Assembly (NCBI GenBank): GCA_002725315.1
Contig: PBOL01000010.1
Coordinates: 1-50,435, forward strand
DNA from: Methanobacteriota archaeon
GTDB taxonomy: Archaea; Thermoplasmatota; Poseidoniia; Poseidoniales; Thalassarchaeaceae
DNA: 50,435 nucleotides
Direction of reading: 5' to 3'
Shown: positions 27,201-35,254 of the stretch, one piece after another
How positions within the stretch are numbered: position 1 is the stretch's first letter
How the letters are laid out: each line of letters begins with the position of its first letter
The notes under the pieces: model-generated
Told to the model about the DNA's origin: nothing
The model's input: the letters and a program-made list of their open reading frames with translations, nothing else
Databases searched by the model: none
Translations under genes and position numbers: made by a program

Positions 27201-29437
27201 GCAGAAGCGATTGAGTTGAGGGGGAATCCATTGGGGTACTCGTCGTTGGTGTGATTCAGCCTTGTGTACATCACGGTCTCTCCTTGAGAGCCATTGTAGT
27301 TGTCTAGCCAAGAGAGGTGCACATTGTCGAAGTCGTCTGTCAGAATGGCGGGGAAATGGGAGTTTGCCCCAAATGGCCTATCTGCGGGAATTCCAGCAAT
27401 TCCCTCGACTTCCGAAATCGCTCCGTCAGCAATTTGCTTAATGCCGAATGATGGAAGGCCCCCGGGTACACCGTCCCATTCGGCTGCGCCCCTCAATCGG
27501 AGACGTGTGTAGTATATCTCATAGTTCACATCGATATCGAATCCATACACCCTCCCATCTTGCCATGCAAGATGTGTGTTTCCCGAGGTGTCGATGGCTA
27601 TTGATGGATGCAAGCTGTATGCATCGTCGAGGGTAATTCTGGTGTCGTTTACGACTACTAGGTGACCGTATCCCTGATCGTCCTCAGATGGGCCGATATC
27701 CTCAGCGTAGTAGTTCTGTTGGGAGTTTGCCTCGGTCCCAGGATCACCCCTTGTCCAACCTGGCCATGGGTTATCCAAAAGAGAGTGAGGATCTAGGACT
27801 GTCATGTAAATCTCCCTAGAGTTGTTTGTCGCTAAGTATACCATTGCCTCGACCATGATTTGCAACTCTGTGGAAGAGGACGCGGATGTGGGGAAGCTGT
27901 ACATCTCTCCACCTGCACTGGTTAGTCTAGTCGTTGCCCCATTGCACGATCTAGAGTTGAGGCCGGAGCCCGACGGGCACTGTGCCAAGTCCATCATGTA
28001 GGATCCTACCGAGGTGTCGGAACCGGCCCACAGTGGAGTTGGGATTATGTCGGCAACTACGCAAGCGTCATGGGCTTGGTTGATGCTCTGTGTGTCATCG
28101 TTGTCCATTGGAGTCCCCCCATACGGGCCCTCGTCTGAAATTGGGATGACTATCTTGGTCGCATTAGGATTCCAGTGATGGTCCGCCGAAGTAGGTGGGT
28201 TGCCTGGAACGTTGCCCCCGATGTCCCTCCAAGACAGGCAGGCCCACGTAGCCGCAGGGCCCCAGAACTCGCTGTAATACCCCCCGTCGGCTGGAAGATT
28301 GGTGGCCTGGTTGTTGTATACCACCTCTGTTAGCTCTCGGATCCCTCCTGAGTCGTCGCCAGGAGCTATACCAAGTGGCGTGTTTCTCGGTCCTTGGCTT
28401 CCAGAGCCCCCCGTCTGGTAGGCATTTGCGCAGTTCCCGCTAGTTGAGGCCGCCGGCCAGTTGCCGCTCAGAGCATAGAGGGTTTCGTAGACGGTCATGT
28501 TCGCGCTAACAAGTAGTGGCTTGAGGCCGGGGAAGTAGCCTCCGCTAGCGAAGTTTCCACCGTAGAATACCACGCACATGTCTGCCCACTCAGTATTCAT
28601 GGAACCAGAAGTGTCGATTGGAACGACCATCTCGACCTTGCCTCCTCTGGTGTCATCCCAGACAATCTGAACGAAGTCGTCAACATCAACGGCAACGTCC
28701 GGATGTCCCTTGTGACCAAGAATGGGGGTCAGGAGAGTATTATCGATCTCGACGATAACAGTTCTAGCGGTTTGGTCGACAGATAGCATCTTGTAGTAAA
28801 TCTGAGATTGCTGGTAGAACATCTCCAGGGGTTCGAAAGAGTCCTCCCACACTATGTGTGGGTTGTTGTCTGAGTCGACGTCGATCGCTGGCCAGTCCCT
28901 GTTCTGGGGATCATTGGCTACCTCATAGTCGTCGGGAACTACGGAGAGTACGGAGTCCAGCGACGAGTCCCCGCTCTGATCGTCCAGAGAAGGATCAAGG
29001 AGGGTATACATGATCTTGTATTGGTTCGCCTTGTCTGTCCAAACTACATGTACCATGTCATCGTGATCTACCCGTATGTCGGGGTGCCATGCTCTCTGGG
29101 CTCCGGGGTCAGAAATTTGAGTCTGGTCGATTAGTGTCTCTCCACGCGGATCGAGCATCTTGTAGTATAGGTGGTTTGTGTTGCGGCTCCACACCAAGTG
29201 GATGTTGCCTTGGGAGTCTGCATCTAGAGCAATCATCCTGTCATTGTGTGTTCCGCTTTGCACGATCTGCACTGCATCTGTAAGTACGATGTCGGAGGCG
29301 CTGGCCCCGGGGGGAAGTGCGGAAAGGATGCTAGTTAGCATTAGGAAGACCAAGGCGATGCTCGCCTTCCTGGACTTCTTTTCTTCCAGAAGGGTGCAGT
29401 CGAAGCCCTGCATTGGCTGTTGTCGAGTTTTTCGCAT
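24257..29437 (-). CDS. Large surface protein: beta-propeller repeats with inserted VWA domain, CARDB-like modules, C-terminal anchor
   Basis: 1726 residues from ATG 29437. A basic start and hydrophobic stretch (about 24-48, ALVFLMLTSILSALPPGASA) form a signal peptide. Seven related repeats of the form D-x-D-x-x-x-N-x-H-x-V/A-W-x-D (for example DSQGNIHLVWSRN, DSDNNPHIVWED, DTSGNTHLAWQD) suggest a beta-propeller. Between the fourth and fifth repeats lies a VWA domain with the metal site PIDTSGSMN (Asp 275). Residues about 850-1650 are Ig-like/CARDB modules, including a DANKDGLLDNPPPECDDN calcium-type loop. A membrane helix (about 1678-1700) and a short basic then acidic tail finish the protein. 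I infer a cell-envelope protein that binds ligands or partner proteins. Convergent with the ArsR-type gene, with no spacer. Confidence 0.9.
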   Translation of the reverse strand: MRKTRQQPMQGFDCTLLEEKKSRKASIALVFLMLTSILSALPPGASASDIVLTDAVQIVQSGTHNDRMIALDADSQGNIHLVWSRNTNHLYYKMLDPRGETLIDQTQISDPGAQRAWHPDIRVDHDDMVHVVWTDKANQYKIMYTLLDPSLDDQSGDSSLDSVLSVVPDDYEVANDPQNRDWPAIDVDSDNNPHIVWEDSFEPLEMFYQQSQIYYKMLSVDQTARTVIVEIDNTLLTPILGHKGHPDVAVDVDDFVQIVWDDTRGGKVEMVVPIDTSGSMNTEWADMCVVFYGGNFASGGYFPGLKPLLVSANMTVYETLYALSGNWPAASTSGNCANAYQTGGSGSQGPRNTPLGIAPGDDSGGIRELTEVVYNNQATNLPADGGYYSEFWGPAATWACLSWRDIGGNVPGNPPTSADHHWNPNATKIVIPISDEGPYGGTPMDNDDTQSINQAHDACVVADIIPTPLWAGSDTSVGSYMMDLAQCPSGSGLNSRSCNGATTRLTSAGGEMYSFPTSASSSTELQIMVEAMVYLATNNSREIYMTVLDPHSLLDNPWPGWTRGDPGTEANSQQNYYAEDIGPSEDDQGYGHLVVVNDTRITLDDAYSLHPSIAIDTSGNTHLAWQDGRVYGFDIDVNYEIYYTRLRLRGAAEWDGVPGGLPSFGIKQIADGAISEVEGIAGIPADRPFGANSHFPAILTDDFDNVHLSWLDNYNGSQGETVMYTRLNHTNDEYPNGFPLNSIASAIFDPWQRVPVTEWQSDKLGPNSPLIPDFGMPPAFANDLGSGAHLGWSDTNKCNDQSNGNKYTLCYVHVLTGLVDVSLACDEKMQANTNIEGYPYDCPAEAETFYHTIQPSELTTFNITIANPTPGPAELVQDTFTVTMDGVPNNWTATLFFATNNTPVFDSTPVFLEGGEIVPLYVRVRAPTIYQAKQDELAQIRILATSHKDPAIRNELMLLTLMDVVHGIELDTSHFQVDVEQGKSAVFSISIRNTGNVFDTFAFYDPSTLGGQNEWALPFGWGIDFPLSISLDPGQTVTRNLKVSVPESQDPGTFVIYLKGWSTGEPVLSIDRGTFDVLELWINVSIRTTGNIVFEIGDTKLYVLPGECAEFPIQVTKHFTPGDLVFTTPGAPTEKPPNFDLLTWRFEHWTVDLDFSDWPGASSSADEDIYWAQIETPYSVTAEMCSPFNSTAGIGESVTIRAHLDGSPKVRDSVLILTNVVQRYELEADVENTMLELYPGQSYDMDTTINNLGNGPDRFDISIASIVDANGESHVWDLNIPRILFTELDRDESQTVQISINVPEQTLAGEYTLTFNVMSEEPFEGTRLQDQIVVRVEIVEFHDMRITLDPSVESKIKTTAPSRIVRFTLNVSNFGNVEDRPTVHNNTIADNVWGVKPGLGPLSTWEIEYALLEGFRSEYPLEKPCSELTATEILPEETDECFVTSSGTVTLPRMQPYETLQLVVIVSIAPDAALQDRFIGIKLLSEHGSSEQGGDHDETPIWEDSCTIDANKDGLLDNPPPECDDNEQVLELRLRAPDLDLYRVDISSNEGEIGEMLSVSVYVLNRGNAHAADVNIILCKDQSPSDIKRNGCDEGNIVYRQLVKAIMPIGQTDTEEANPITLLYMVEAGNHEIVVVVDPDNNIVETDETNNIMAISGGKMSSTWGALDVGVDVVAKYSVPVIIVGATFSLVGVAGYVVWGRRVAALARFAELSSLMPGVDDDDMVF

Positions 29438-29495
29438 ACTTAACGTAAACCCCTTGCGGTCACTGTTTCAAGTCCTAGGCTCTCCCTCAAACGGT

Positions 29496-30119
29496 CTAAA
29501 CCCAATCAAGCGGATCGAAGTCTTTGCCGAATCCGCCGGTTTCGTCCGTGTCTATCTCGGAGGTCCTGGGATGGGAATGTCCCCGGGACTTCCGACTCTT
29601 GTCCGACCAATCATCCACGGGGCCGGGCTTTCCTATTCCAGGTCCGAAACCGTATTTGATTTGATGTATCAAGGAGAGCTTGGTCAGCCAGACCCGCCTC
29701 ATAGAATGCATAAATTCGTTCTGGGTTAGGCCATCGAACCATACTGGTCTTGATAGATTGAAGGCCTGTAGAGGTCCGGAGGTTCCATCCTTTTTCCGCC
29801 CAACATGAAGCACCCAATCAAGGTCTGAAGATGTCATGTTGATCCGTGTGTCGTGTAGCCAAGCCTCCCATCCTTCCGGGTCTTCGTTAGATAGTTCCCT
29901 CATTGACTTCTGCTGGCCTTCGTCTACCCTGGTGATTGAATAAATCAGAATGAGGTTCCTCTTCTTTGGAATTACTACGTTGAAGAGATGGCCCTGCTTT
30001 GTTGGTGGGTATCTAATGTGCAGGTGCATAATCGCCTGTGGATCAGTAACTTCCCTAGCCTCAAGCCTCTCACCGTCAAGCCAAGCCCTGATTGATTCTG
30101 CAGCTTCGCGAGAGTTCAC
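29496..30119 (-). CDS. DUF2299-like hypothetical protein
   Basis: 207 residues from GTG 30119. The first 150 residues resemble the archaeal DUF2299 family, whose fold recalls secretion chaperones: REAAESIRAWLDGE, then HLFNVVIPKKRNLILIYSIT, and a basic segment MRRVWLTKLSLIHQIKYGFG. The last 50 residues are low-complexity, rich in Ser, Asp, Gly and Pro, ending FGKDFDPLDWV. Family assignment is from memory of the pattern and is tentative. It follows the acyltransferase gene by 20 bases on the same strand and may share its transcript. Confidence 0.65.
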   Translation of the reverse strand: MNSREAAESIRAWLDGERLEAREVTDPQAIMHLHIRYPPTKQGHLFNVVIPKKRNLILIYSITRVDEGQQKSMRELSNEDPEGWEAWLHDTRINMTSSDLDWVLHVGRKKDGTSGPLQAFNLSRPVWFDGLTQNEFMHSMRRVWLTKLSLIHQIKYGFGPGIGKPGPVDDWSDKSRKSRGHSHPRTSEIDTDETGGFGKDFDPLDWV

Positions 30120-30139
30120 GGCTCCCTCAGGGGCCCGAC

Positions 30140-31618
30140 CTATTTAGACAAGTTGAGAAGTTTTTTCGCTTCAGATATTAGCTCTTCCAGCTTTGCCCCA
30201 TCACGTGATGATGATAGTGCCCTCCTACGCTTAGAGTCGGCGAAGTCGACCCAATAATCGTACCCGAACAGGAAAATTAGGTTGCTTAGGTGGAAGGATA
30301 TCATAGCAATTATCGTTGCAGGGACAAGTAGGTAGGAGACGCCGAAAGCGGAAAGCGCAAGAGCCGCGGCAATGGGCGGCCAAAATAGAACCGGGGAGAA
30401 CATTGCAGCCAGCATGTGGTAAGTCGTCCTGGCGTCCACGCCTTCGTCAGTCCTATCCCCAAGAAAACGGGCAAGAAGGGCTTGGGGGCCGGTGGAGATA
30501 ATCGTGATCGGTGCAGAAATTAGCATTAGGGGCAAGGCGAACATAAGGCTGCGCCAGTTTCTGGAAGTGGAAATCCCAGAGTCTGTGATAGACCTTCCAT
30601 CTAGATCGTGAGAGTGGAGTATCTCGGCTGCTTGGGATGACGGTTCGATTATCTCTTCAGGAATGTCCCCATTGGAAATCATCTCGCGAACCCTCCTTGC
30701 TGCGATCACCTCATCCTTGAAGCTCGACAAACTGTCTCCGACCTGGTTAGCTTGAACGTGGGCCAATAGGTGCCATGCCCTGTAAGTTGTCCAATCGGGA
30801 GCATTCGGGGTGAGTTCTGACAGAGATTGGAAAAGCTGATCCCTCAGTGAGTTTACTTGTTTGTGGGGTGGCTCAACCCACTCACCACTAACCAGTTTTG
30901 GTCCGTGATCTGAGTCTTCTGGAGTTTCGATTAGCAGGGGGTCTCCAAATTCTACGAAAACGTCGGTTCTGAACCAGTAGTGTCTCCTGTAGTGAAGACC
31001 GACCGGTTGGATGGCTGGTGGGTCGATTCCCTTCATTGAAGCAATGGCGGCAGCGTTGATTCCAAACCTCATGGTACCAGTTTTGAATCTGTGTAATCGA
31101 GAGTCTTGGTGCGACTTTCCCTCTGGCATTACCACTGCATTGTGTCCGGCTGCGATGCAGTTTGTCATAGTAAGAAGGGAGCGTTGATTGATCTTCCTAG
31201 CATAGTCCTCATCTGCTACCCCCAATTGTATCTCGGGACGCCTGATTACTGGTTGTGAACCCATCCTTCTGGAGAACCAGCCAATCAGAGGCATAGTCAT
31301 CAGATCGTGCCTTCCCATAGAAATCACCTTCCTATCCTGTGAAAGGAGCAAGGACATTGGGTCGACCAATCCATTAATGTGAATAGAAGAGAAGATGCGC
31401 CCTCCATTGTGAATAGGTGGTTCGTCTACCTGCCTACTTCGGAAAATGTACCGCCAAGCAATTCTCATCATCTGCATTATTAGGTGCCAGAATAATGGGC
31501 TTCCTGGGTGCCGTCCAGAATGATCCCAAGGAAGGTTATCGAGCTTCTTTCGCCTTAGTTTCATGGCTCCGCTAGACAGTACTGGGTCAACATCCGGTGC
31601 TGGTTCGTTGCCTGCCAC
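30140..31618 (-). CDS. PlsC-like glycerolipid acyltransferase with C-terminal membrane domain
   Basis: Members transfer acyl groups to glycerol-phosphate lipids. The acyltransferase block spans about residues 70-250: catalytic HINGLVD (His 80, Asp 86, the six-residue spacing seen in Gat1-like enzymes), MGSQPVIRR, and MPEGKSHQDSRLHRFKTGTMRFG, matching the family motif with Glu-Gly and a basic follow-on. Residues 350-450 contain about three membrane helices, then a charged C-terminus. GTG 31618 is used; ATG 31564 would remove 18 residues that carry no conserved motif. An acyl-ester enzyme is unexpected in an archaeon with ether lipids, but such homologues have been noted in Marine Group II. TAG stop. 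Confidence 0.88.
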   Translation of the reverse strand: MAGNEPAPDVDPVLSSGAMKLRRKKLDNLPWDHSGRHPGSPLFWHLIMQMMRIAWRYIFRSRQVDEPPIHNGGRIFSSIHINGLVDPMSLLLSQDRKVISMGRHDLMTMPLIGWFSRRMGSQPVIRRPEIQLGVADEDYARKINQRSLLTMTNCIAAGHNAVVMPEGKSHQDSRLHRFKTGTMRFGINAAAIASMKGIDPPAIQPVGLHYRRHYWFRTDVFVEFGDPLLIETPEDSDHGPKLVSGEWVEPPHKQVNSLRDQLFQSLSELTPNAPDWTTYRAWHLLAHVQANQVGDSLSSFKDEVIAARRVREMISNGDIPEEIIEPSSQAAEILHSHDLDGRSITDSGISTSRNWRSLMFALPLMLISAPITIISTGPQALLARFLGDRTDEGVDARTTYHMLAAMFSPVLFWPPIAAALALSAFGVSYLLVPATIIAMISFHLSNLIFLFGYDYWVDFADSKRRRALSSSRDGAKLEELISEAKKLLNLSK

Positions 31619-31658
31619 GATGGGTCGGAGGAGTCTAAGGTCTTGATGGTTCAGAGCG

Positions 31659-32090
31659 TCAAATCAGGTGCTCCCTGATCTCTGAAGCGATCCTTGCTCC
31701 TTCTTCGTGGTCTATTGGGCTGGACTTGAATGGCCAGGAAAGGCCCCTTCCATCTTCATACTTTGGAATGATGTGGAAGTGGACGTGGAATACGCTTTGG
31801 AACGCGTTTGGACCATTATTCTGGAGTACGTTGAATTCCTTGGTCCCGGTTGCCTTAAGCACTGCTTGGGAAATCCGGGGTAGGACGGCCCCGATTGCCT
31901 GGGAAGATTCGGAGGATAGTTTTTCCAAGGTCCTAGCTGGCTCCTTTGGGACTACTAGGGTGTGTCCGGGGCTGAAGGGATTAATATCCAAGAAGGCGAA
32001 CACTAGATCATCTTCGTATACCCTGTGACAGGGGATTTCTCCGTTAATAATCAGAGAGAAGATGCTCGGGCCTTCCTCATCCATATTCAC
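31659..32090 (-). CDS. HIT family nucleotide hydrolase
   Basis: Histidine-triad proteins hydrolyse or transfer AMP from adenosine-phosphate compounds. The 143-residue product has FSLIINGEIPCHRVYEDD at the front, INPFSPGHTLVVPK in the middle and the catalytic triad HVHFHIIP near residues 100-107. The fit with HINT-type proteins is complete. The GTG at 32090 overlaps the stop of the upstream FAD gene as GTGA; ATG 32084 is an alternative two codons in. The overlap means coupled translation with the flavoprotein. Confidence 0.92.
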   Translation of the reverse strand: MNMDEEGPSIFSLIINGEIPCHRVYEDDLVFAFLDINPFSPGHTLVVPKEPARTLEKLSSESSQAIGAVLPRISQAVLKATGTKEFNVLQNNGPNAFQSVFHVHFHIIPKYEDGRGLSWPFKSSPIDHEEGARIASEIREHLI

Positions 32091-33559
32091 ACCGAACCAA
32101 AGATGGAATTGGCGACATTTGCCAGCCCGTCCAGCCTTATTGCAGTCACCATCTCTGTATTCATCACTACGGAGTCGTCTGTTATCCGAATCCCCTCATC
32201 CAATATCTCAGTGATCGAAGAAATTGCAGATTGCGATGATGTTTGCTCAGATGAAATAGACGAGGCCATGGCGTTGGACAGGCGTGTTGCGAACTGGCCT
32301 ACCGTGAGCCCTCCTCCGTTTCTCATGGATTCGATTTGTTCGGATGATTCCCTGAGTGCCTCATCAATCGCCGATGGCCCTCCGAATTGGGCTTCTGCAG
32401 ACCAACCCGATGCGTGGGCCCCAGCCGCCTTTCCAGTGACTAAGTCCTCTAGAAGGATGTTTCCTGGCAGGGGTCCTTCTCCATGCGTCCCGAAATGGCC
32501 GCTTCTCCCGGCTGCATATAGGCCTGTGAGCCAAAGCCTGGAAGGTTGGCCCTCGCCAGTAGACCCATCGAAGGTTACTCTTCCGAACTCGTCGCATGGT
32601 ATTCCACCTGTAGTGAAAGCGACGCCGGCGGTAATTGGAATAACTTCCCTTGATACGTCTATTCCAAGCCTTTCAGATACATCAGAAGCGATTTGGGAGA
32701 ACCAAGTAGCCGAGTCGGGCTCCATTGCTCTCATATCTAGGACGCACGGTTCGCCCTCAAGGACTTCCTCTGGGCCAACATCTTCACCGCTTTCTCTCCG
32801 GATCCTTGCTCCTGAGCCTAGTACGTCTATTGGAATGTGAATGTCACAATTTCTCACAGACAGCGGATGCAGAGGGGTTGATTCCATGCCCCTCAAGGAG
32901 ATTCCTGCTCTCAACGCAAGAGAGGCTCCAGTGCCCGCACCTTCATTGGGCGTTGCCCATAGGCCCTGATGGCCCTCCGTTGCGAGAATAACAGACTTGG
33001 CTTGAATGGGGACAATCTCCCCCGTAAGTGTGCTCATCGTAATAATTCCCCTAACCTGTTGGTTGTCTACTGCCAGCCGTATAGGTAGTGTGTCTGCCCA
33101 TCGCTGAATTCCTCTCTTGATTGCTTGCTCCTCGAGAATCCGGGTAACCTCTCTGGTGGTTGAGTCCCCACATCCAGTCATCCGATCTACACTGTGACCC
33201 GGAGCGCTGTATGCATGTGGGAGGCCTCCTTCTCTCGTTCTTAGTACGAGGCCCCATCGCTCCAACTCAGCCAAAGTAGCGACTCCCTCTCCGCAAACCC
33301 TGGCTGCTGAAATCTTGTCAGTCGACTCTCCACCAGCAGAAATGGTATCTTCCCTGTGAGCTGAGGAGTCCAGCTCATCTATTGAGGCTGCAATTCCGGC
33401 TATAGAATGGGCGCCTGAAGCCGAGCCAACTCCCGAGGCGTCGATGAGTAATGGAGAGGTGCCTGAATCTGCACATGCTATCGCTGCACGCAGGGCTGCA
33501 GGTCCAGCTCCGACCACTACTACGTCCCACGACTCCAAGGCTATCGTAGTCGTCCACAA
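32087..33559 (-). CDS. FAD-dependent oxidoreductase of the succinate dehydrogenase/fumarate reductase/aspartate oxidase family
   Basis: 490 residues. The FAD-binding start is WDVVVVGAGPAALRAAIA; a capping domain contains the family's ITAGVAFTTGGIPCDEFGRV, and the FAD-closing segment is LWLTGLYAAGRSGHFGTHGEGPLPGNILLEDLVTG. The C-terminal helical domain is short and ends without the extended tail of true SdhA. No SdhB or SdhC partner is adjacent, so I do not call it succinate dehydrogenase; NadB or another desaturating flavoprotein is possible. The only candidate first codon is TTG 33559, since an in-frame TGA lies just upstream; TTG 33538 is a later choice. Confidence 0.82.
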   Translation of the reverse strand: MWTTTIALESWDVVVVGAGPAALRAAIACADSGTSPLLIDASGVGSASGAHSIAGIAASIDELDSSAHREDTISAGGESTDKISAARVCGEGVATLAELERWGLVLRTREGGLPHAYSAPGHSVDRMTGCGDSTTREVTRILEEQAIKRGIQRWADTLPIRLAVDNQQVRGIITMSTLTGEIVPIQAKSVILATEGHQGLWATPNEGAGTGASLALRAGISLRGMESTPLHPLSVRNCDIHIPIDVLGSGARIRRESGEDVGPEEVLEGEPCVLDMRAMEPDSATWFSQIASDVSERLGIDVSREVIPITAGVAFTTGGIPCDEFGRVTFDGSTGEGQPSRLWLTGLYAAGRSGHFGTHGEGPLPGNILLEDLVTGKAAGAHASGWSAEAQFGGPSAIDEALRESSEQIESMRNGGGLTVGQFATRLSNAMASSISSEQTSSQSAISSITEILDEGIRITDDSVVMNTEMVTAIRLDGLANVANSIFGSV

Positions 33560-33605
33560 GTCCCAATCTCATGAACGTGACGCCCCGGCAGCATCGAAAC
33601 AGGTT

Positions 33606-35078
33606 TCACTCTGCGACTGAAATTGCCAGTCTTCTCACTGCTACTGCAGCATCTAGCATCTTCTCTGCTGCTCCCTCTGGATTGAATCCCGAAGACAGGG
33701 AAGTAGTCACCACAAGAGACGACAAGGTCTCCCCATTTGGGCCTCTCAGGGTTACCTGCACTGGTCTAGATCCAGAGGTGTTTTTTTGCCAAGCCAGGCC
33801 TATCCATAACACGTAGCAATTGTCAATGAGCCTCCCTAGAACATCGACCAGATCATTTCCTTCCTCTCCAAGTCGGGCGGGTCCCTTGGGTTGTCTAGAG
33901 AGTGGGGGGCTCAGTCTGATGGTCTGCTTGTGCGGTTCTCCATCCGCAGCAATGATCTCTATCTCAACCTTGGATTCCTTCCTCGAGTGATTGTGGACCA
34001 TAACGAATAGATCTCCCTGTCCTTGGGAGCATCTAGGAGGGATGTCTAGATCCATCCTCCATGGACTCTCAATCAATGAGGAGTGCCCTCGCATTGCAGA
34101 GTCCTGTAACCGGTCTATCAGCCTGAACAGTCCGGGCTGCCAAGCTCTGGTGTGAGCCATGAGTCTCCTAAGTGTCCTGATACTGAACTTCGAGTTGTCG
34201 TCAGTGAGTTCGTCAATAGCAGCGACCCTGAAAACCCTCTTTGATTCGGAAAGTAGTCTTTCGTCATCGAGGAGGTCGAGATGGTTCAGATGAAGCACCC
34301 GAAGTAAGTGCTCTACGGCTGAAGAGGGAGTTTGGCTAGACCGGACCTTGTTTTCCAACTCACCGACCCAGTCGTCCCATGCTCCTGCCGTTTCTGGATC
34401 AAGGTGAGCTACTACCAGATCTGAGAGAACCCTATCCAAGGTGCTCTGGTGAAGGGTTGGCGCATGAAGAGAGAGTAGCGGGAAGTCACTGTCGGTCATT
34501 GGAATCCGACTCTCGAGTTGTATCGTATTTAGGAGAGCTATTGCTCCAAGGAAGAGTGCCAGACCAAACAAGAAAGAGGCTAGAATTGTACCAGTCTCGA
34601 AGTTGTCGGCTGAGTTAATTGCCAAAGCAGCAACAATCGAGCAAAGGATGCGTGTCCTCTCTCTCAGTACCCTCTCGTGGAGAGTGTTGAGGATTCGTTC
34701 CACCCCGGGGTATGCCTCCATTGATTTCATACCCTCCGCTTTAAGTTGCAGACGGTCCCTAGCAGACATCTGTGCAAAGGAAGAGGCAAAAAGGGCGGGG
34801 GCGAAGAGAATTGATTGGAGTGCAAATAGAGCAACTCCCACCTGCTCAAATGCGTGGCTTCGGTCCGAGAAGAGCACTATGGTATAGCAGATGGCAACTA
34901 CAGATACTAGCGTTCTGAGTCTGGAAATCGTAGGTAGAGTTGACACCCGAGTCCAGAGGACTCTTTGAGAGTCCCTTATCCTAACTCTCCTAGAGAGAGC
35001 AGACTCGGTAACTTGACCGAAACTGCTGTCGTCCCCATAGGGATTGGGAAGTAGAGAGTCGCTCTTCGCCACGCCCAT
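33606..35078 (-). CDS. Hypothetical membrane protein
   Basis: 490 residues from ATG 35078, unrecognised. A soluble 50-residue head precedes two hydrophobic segments (about 55-75 and 80-105), then a charged loop and another pair (about 142-190). The C-terminal 290 residues are soluble: a helical region rich in Leu, Asp and His (HLDPETAGAWDDWVGELE onward) and a beta-rich end (DLFVMVHNHSRKESKVEIE). No catalytic motif is visible. It is separated from the flavoprotein by 46 bases on the same strand. Confidence 0.75.
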   Translation of the reverse strand: MGVAKSDSLLPNPYGDDSSFGQVTESALSRRVRIRDSQRVLWTRVSTLPTISRLRTLVSVVAICYTIVLFSDRSHAFEQVGVALFALQSILFAPALFASSFAQMSARDRLQLKAEGMKSMEAYPGVERILNTLHERVLRERTRILCSIVAALAINSADNFETGTILASFLFGLALFLGAIALLNTIQLESRIPMTDSDFPLLSLHAPTLHQSTLDRVLSDLVVAHLDPETAGAWDDWVGELENKVRSSQTPSSAVEHLLRVLHLNHLDLLDDERLLSESKRVFRVAAIDELTDDNSKFSIRTLRRLMAHTRAWQPGLFRLIDRLQDSAMRGHSSLIESPWRMDLDIPPRCSQGQGDLFVMVHNHSRKESKVEIEIIAADGEPHKQTIRLSPPLSRQPKGPARLGEEGNDLVDVLGRLIDNCYVLWIGLAWQKNTSGSRPVQVTLRGPNGETLSSLVVTTSLSSGFNPEGAAEKMLDAAVAVRRLAISVAE

Positions 35079-35176
35079 CCGTATCGTTCATTCTGCTTGA
35101 TGGCATCGGACGTCTGAGGGTTGTTTCCCCCGTTTTCAATCGTCACATTTCTTGGGGGGTGCGTGCTCGCGGAGAC

Positions 35177-35254
35177 GGGCGTGTAGCATAGCCTGGATAA
35201 TGCACCGGCCTCCTAAGCCGGGGACCGCGGGTTCGAATCCTGCCGCGCCCGCCA
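35177..35254 (+). tRNA. tRNA-Arg (anticodon CCT)
   Basis: Full cloverleaf by eye. The acceptor GGGCGTG pairs with CGCGCCC (one G-T pair). The D stem is GCAT/ATGC. The anticodon stem CCGGC/GCCGG encloses CTCCTAA, giving anticodon CCT (codon AGG). The T arm is GCGGG-TTCGAAT-CCTGC. The discriminator is G, and CCA is encoded at 35252-35254. The mature body is 75 bases and I see no intron. The stop codon of the convergent RFC-like gene begins at the next base. Confidence 0.95.

Noticed and set aside
35177-35254. tRNA-Arg as an integration site for a mobile element
   Set aside because: No integrase and no duplicated tRNA 3-prime end is present in the window.
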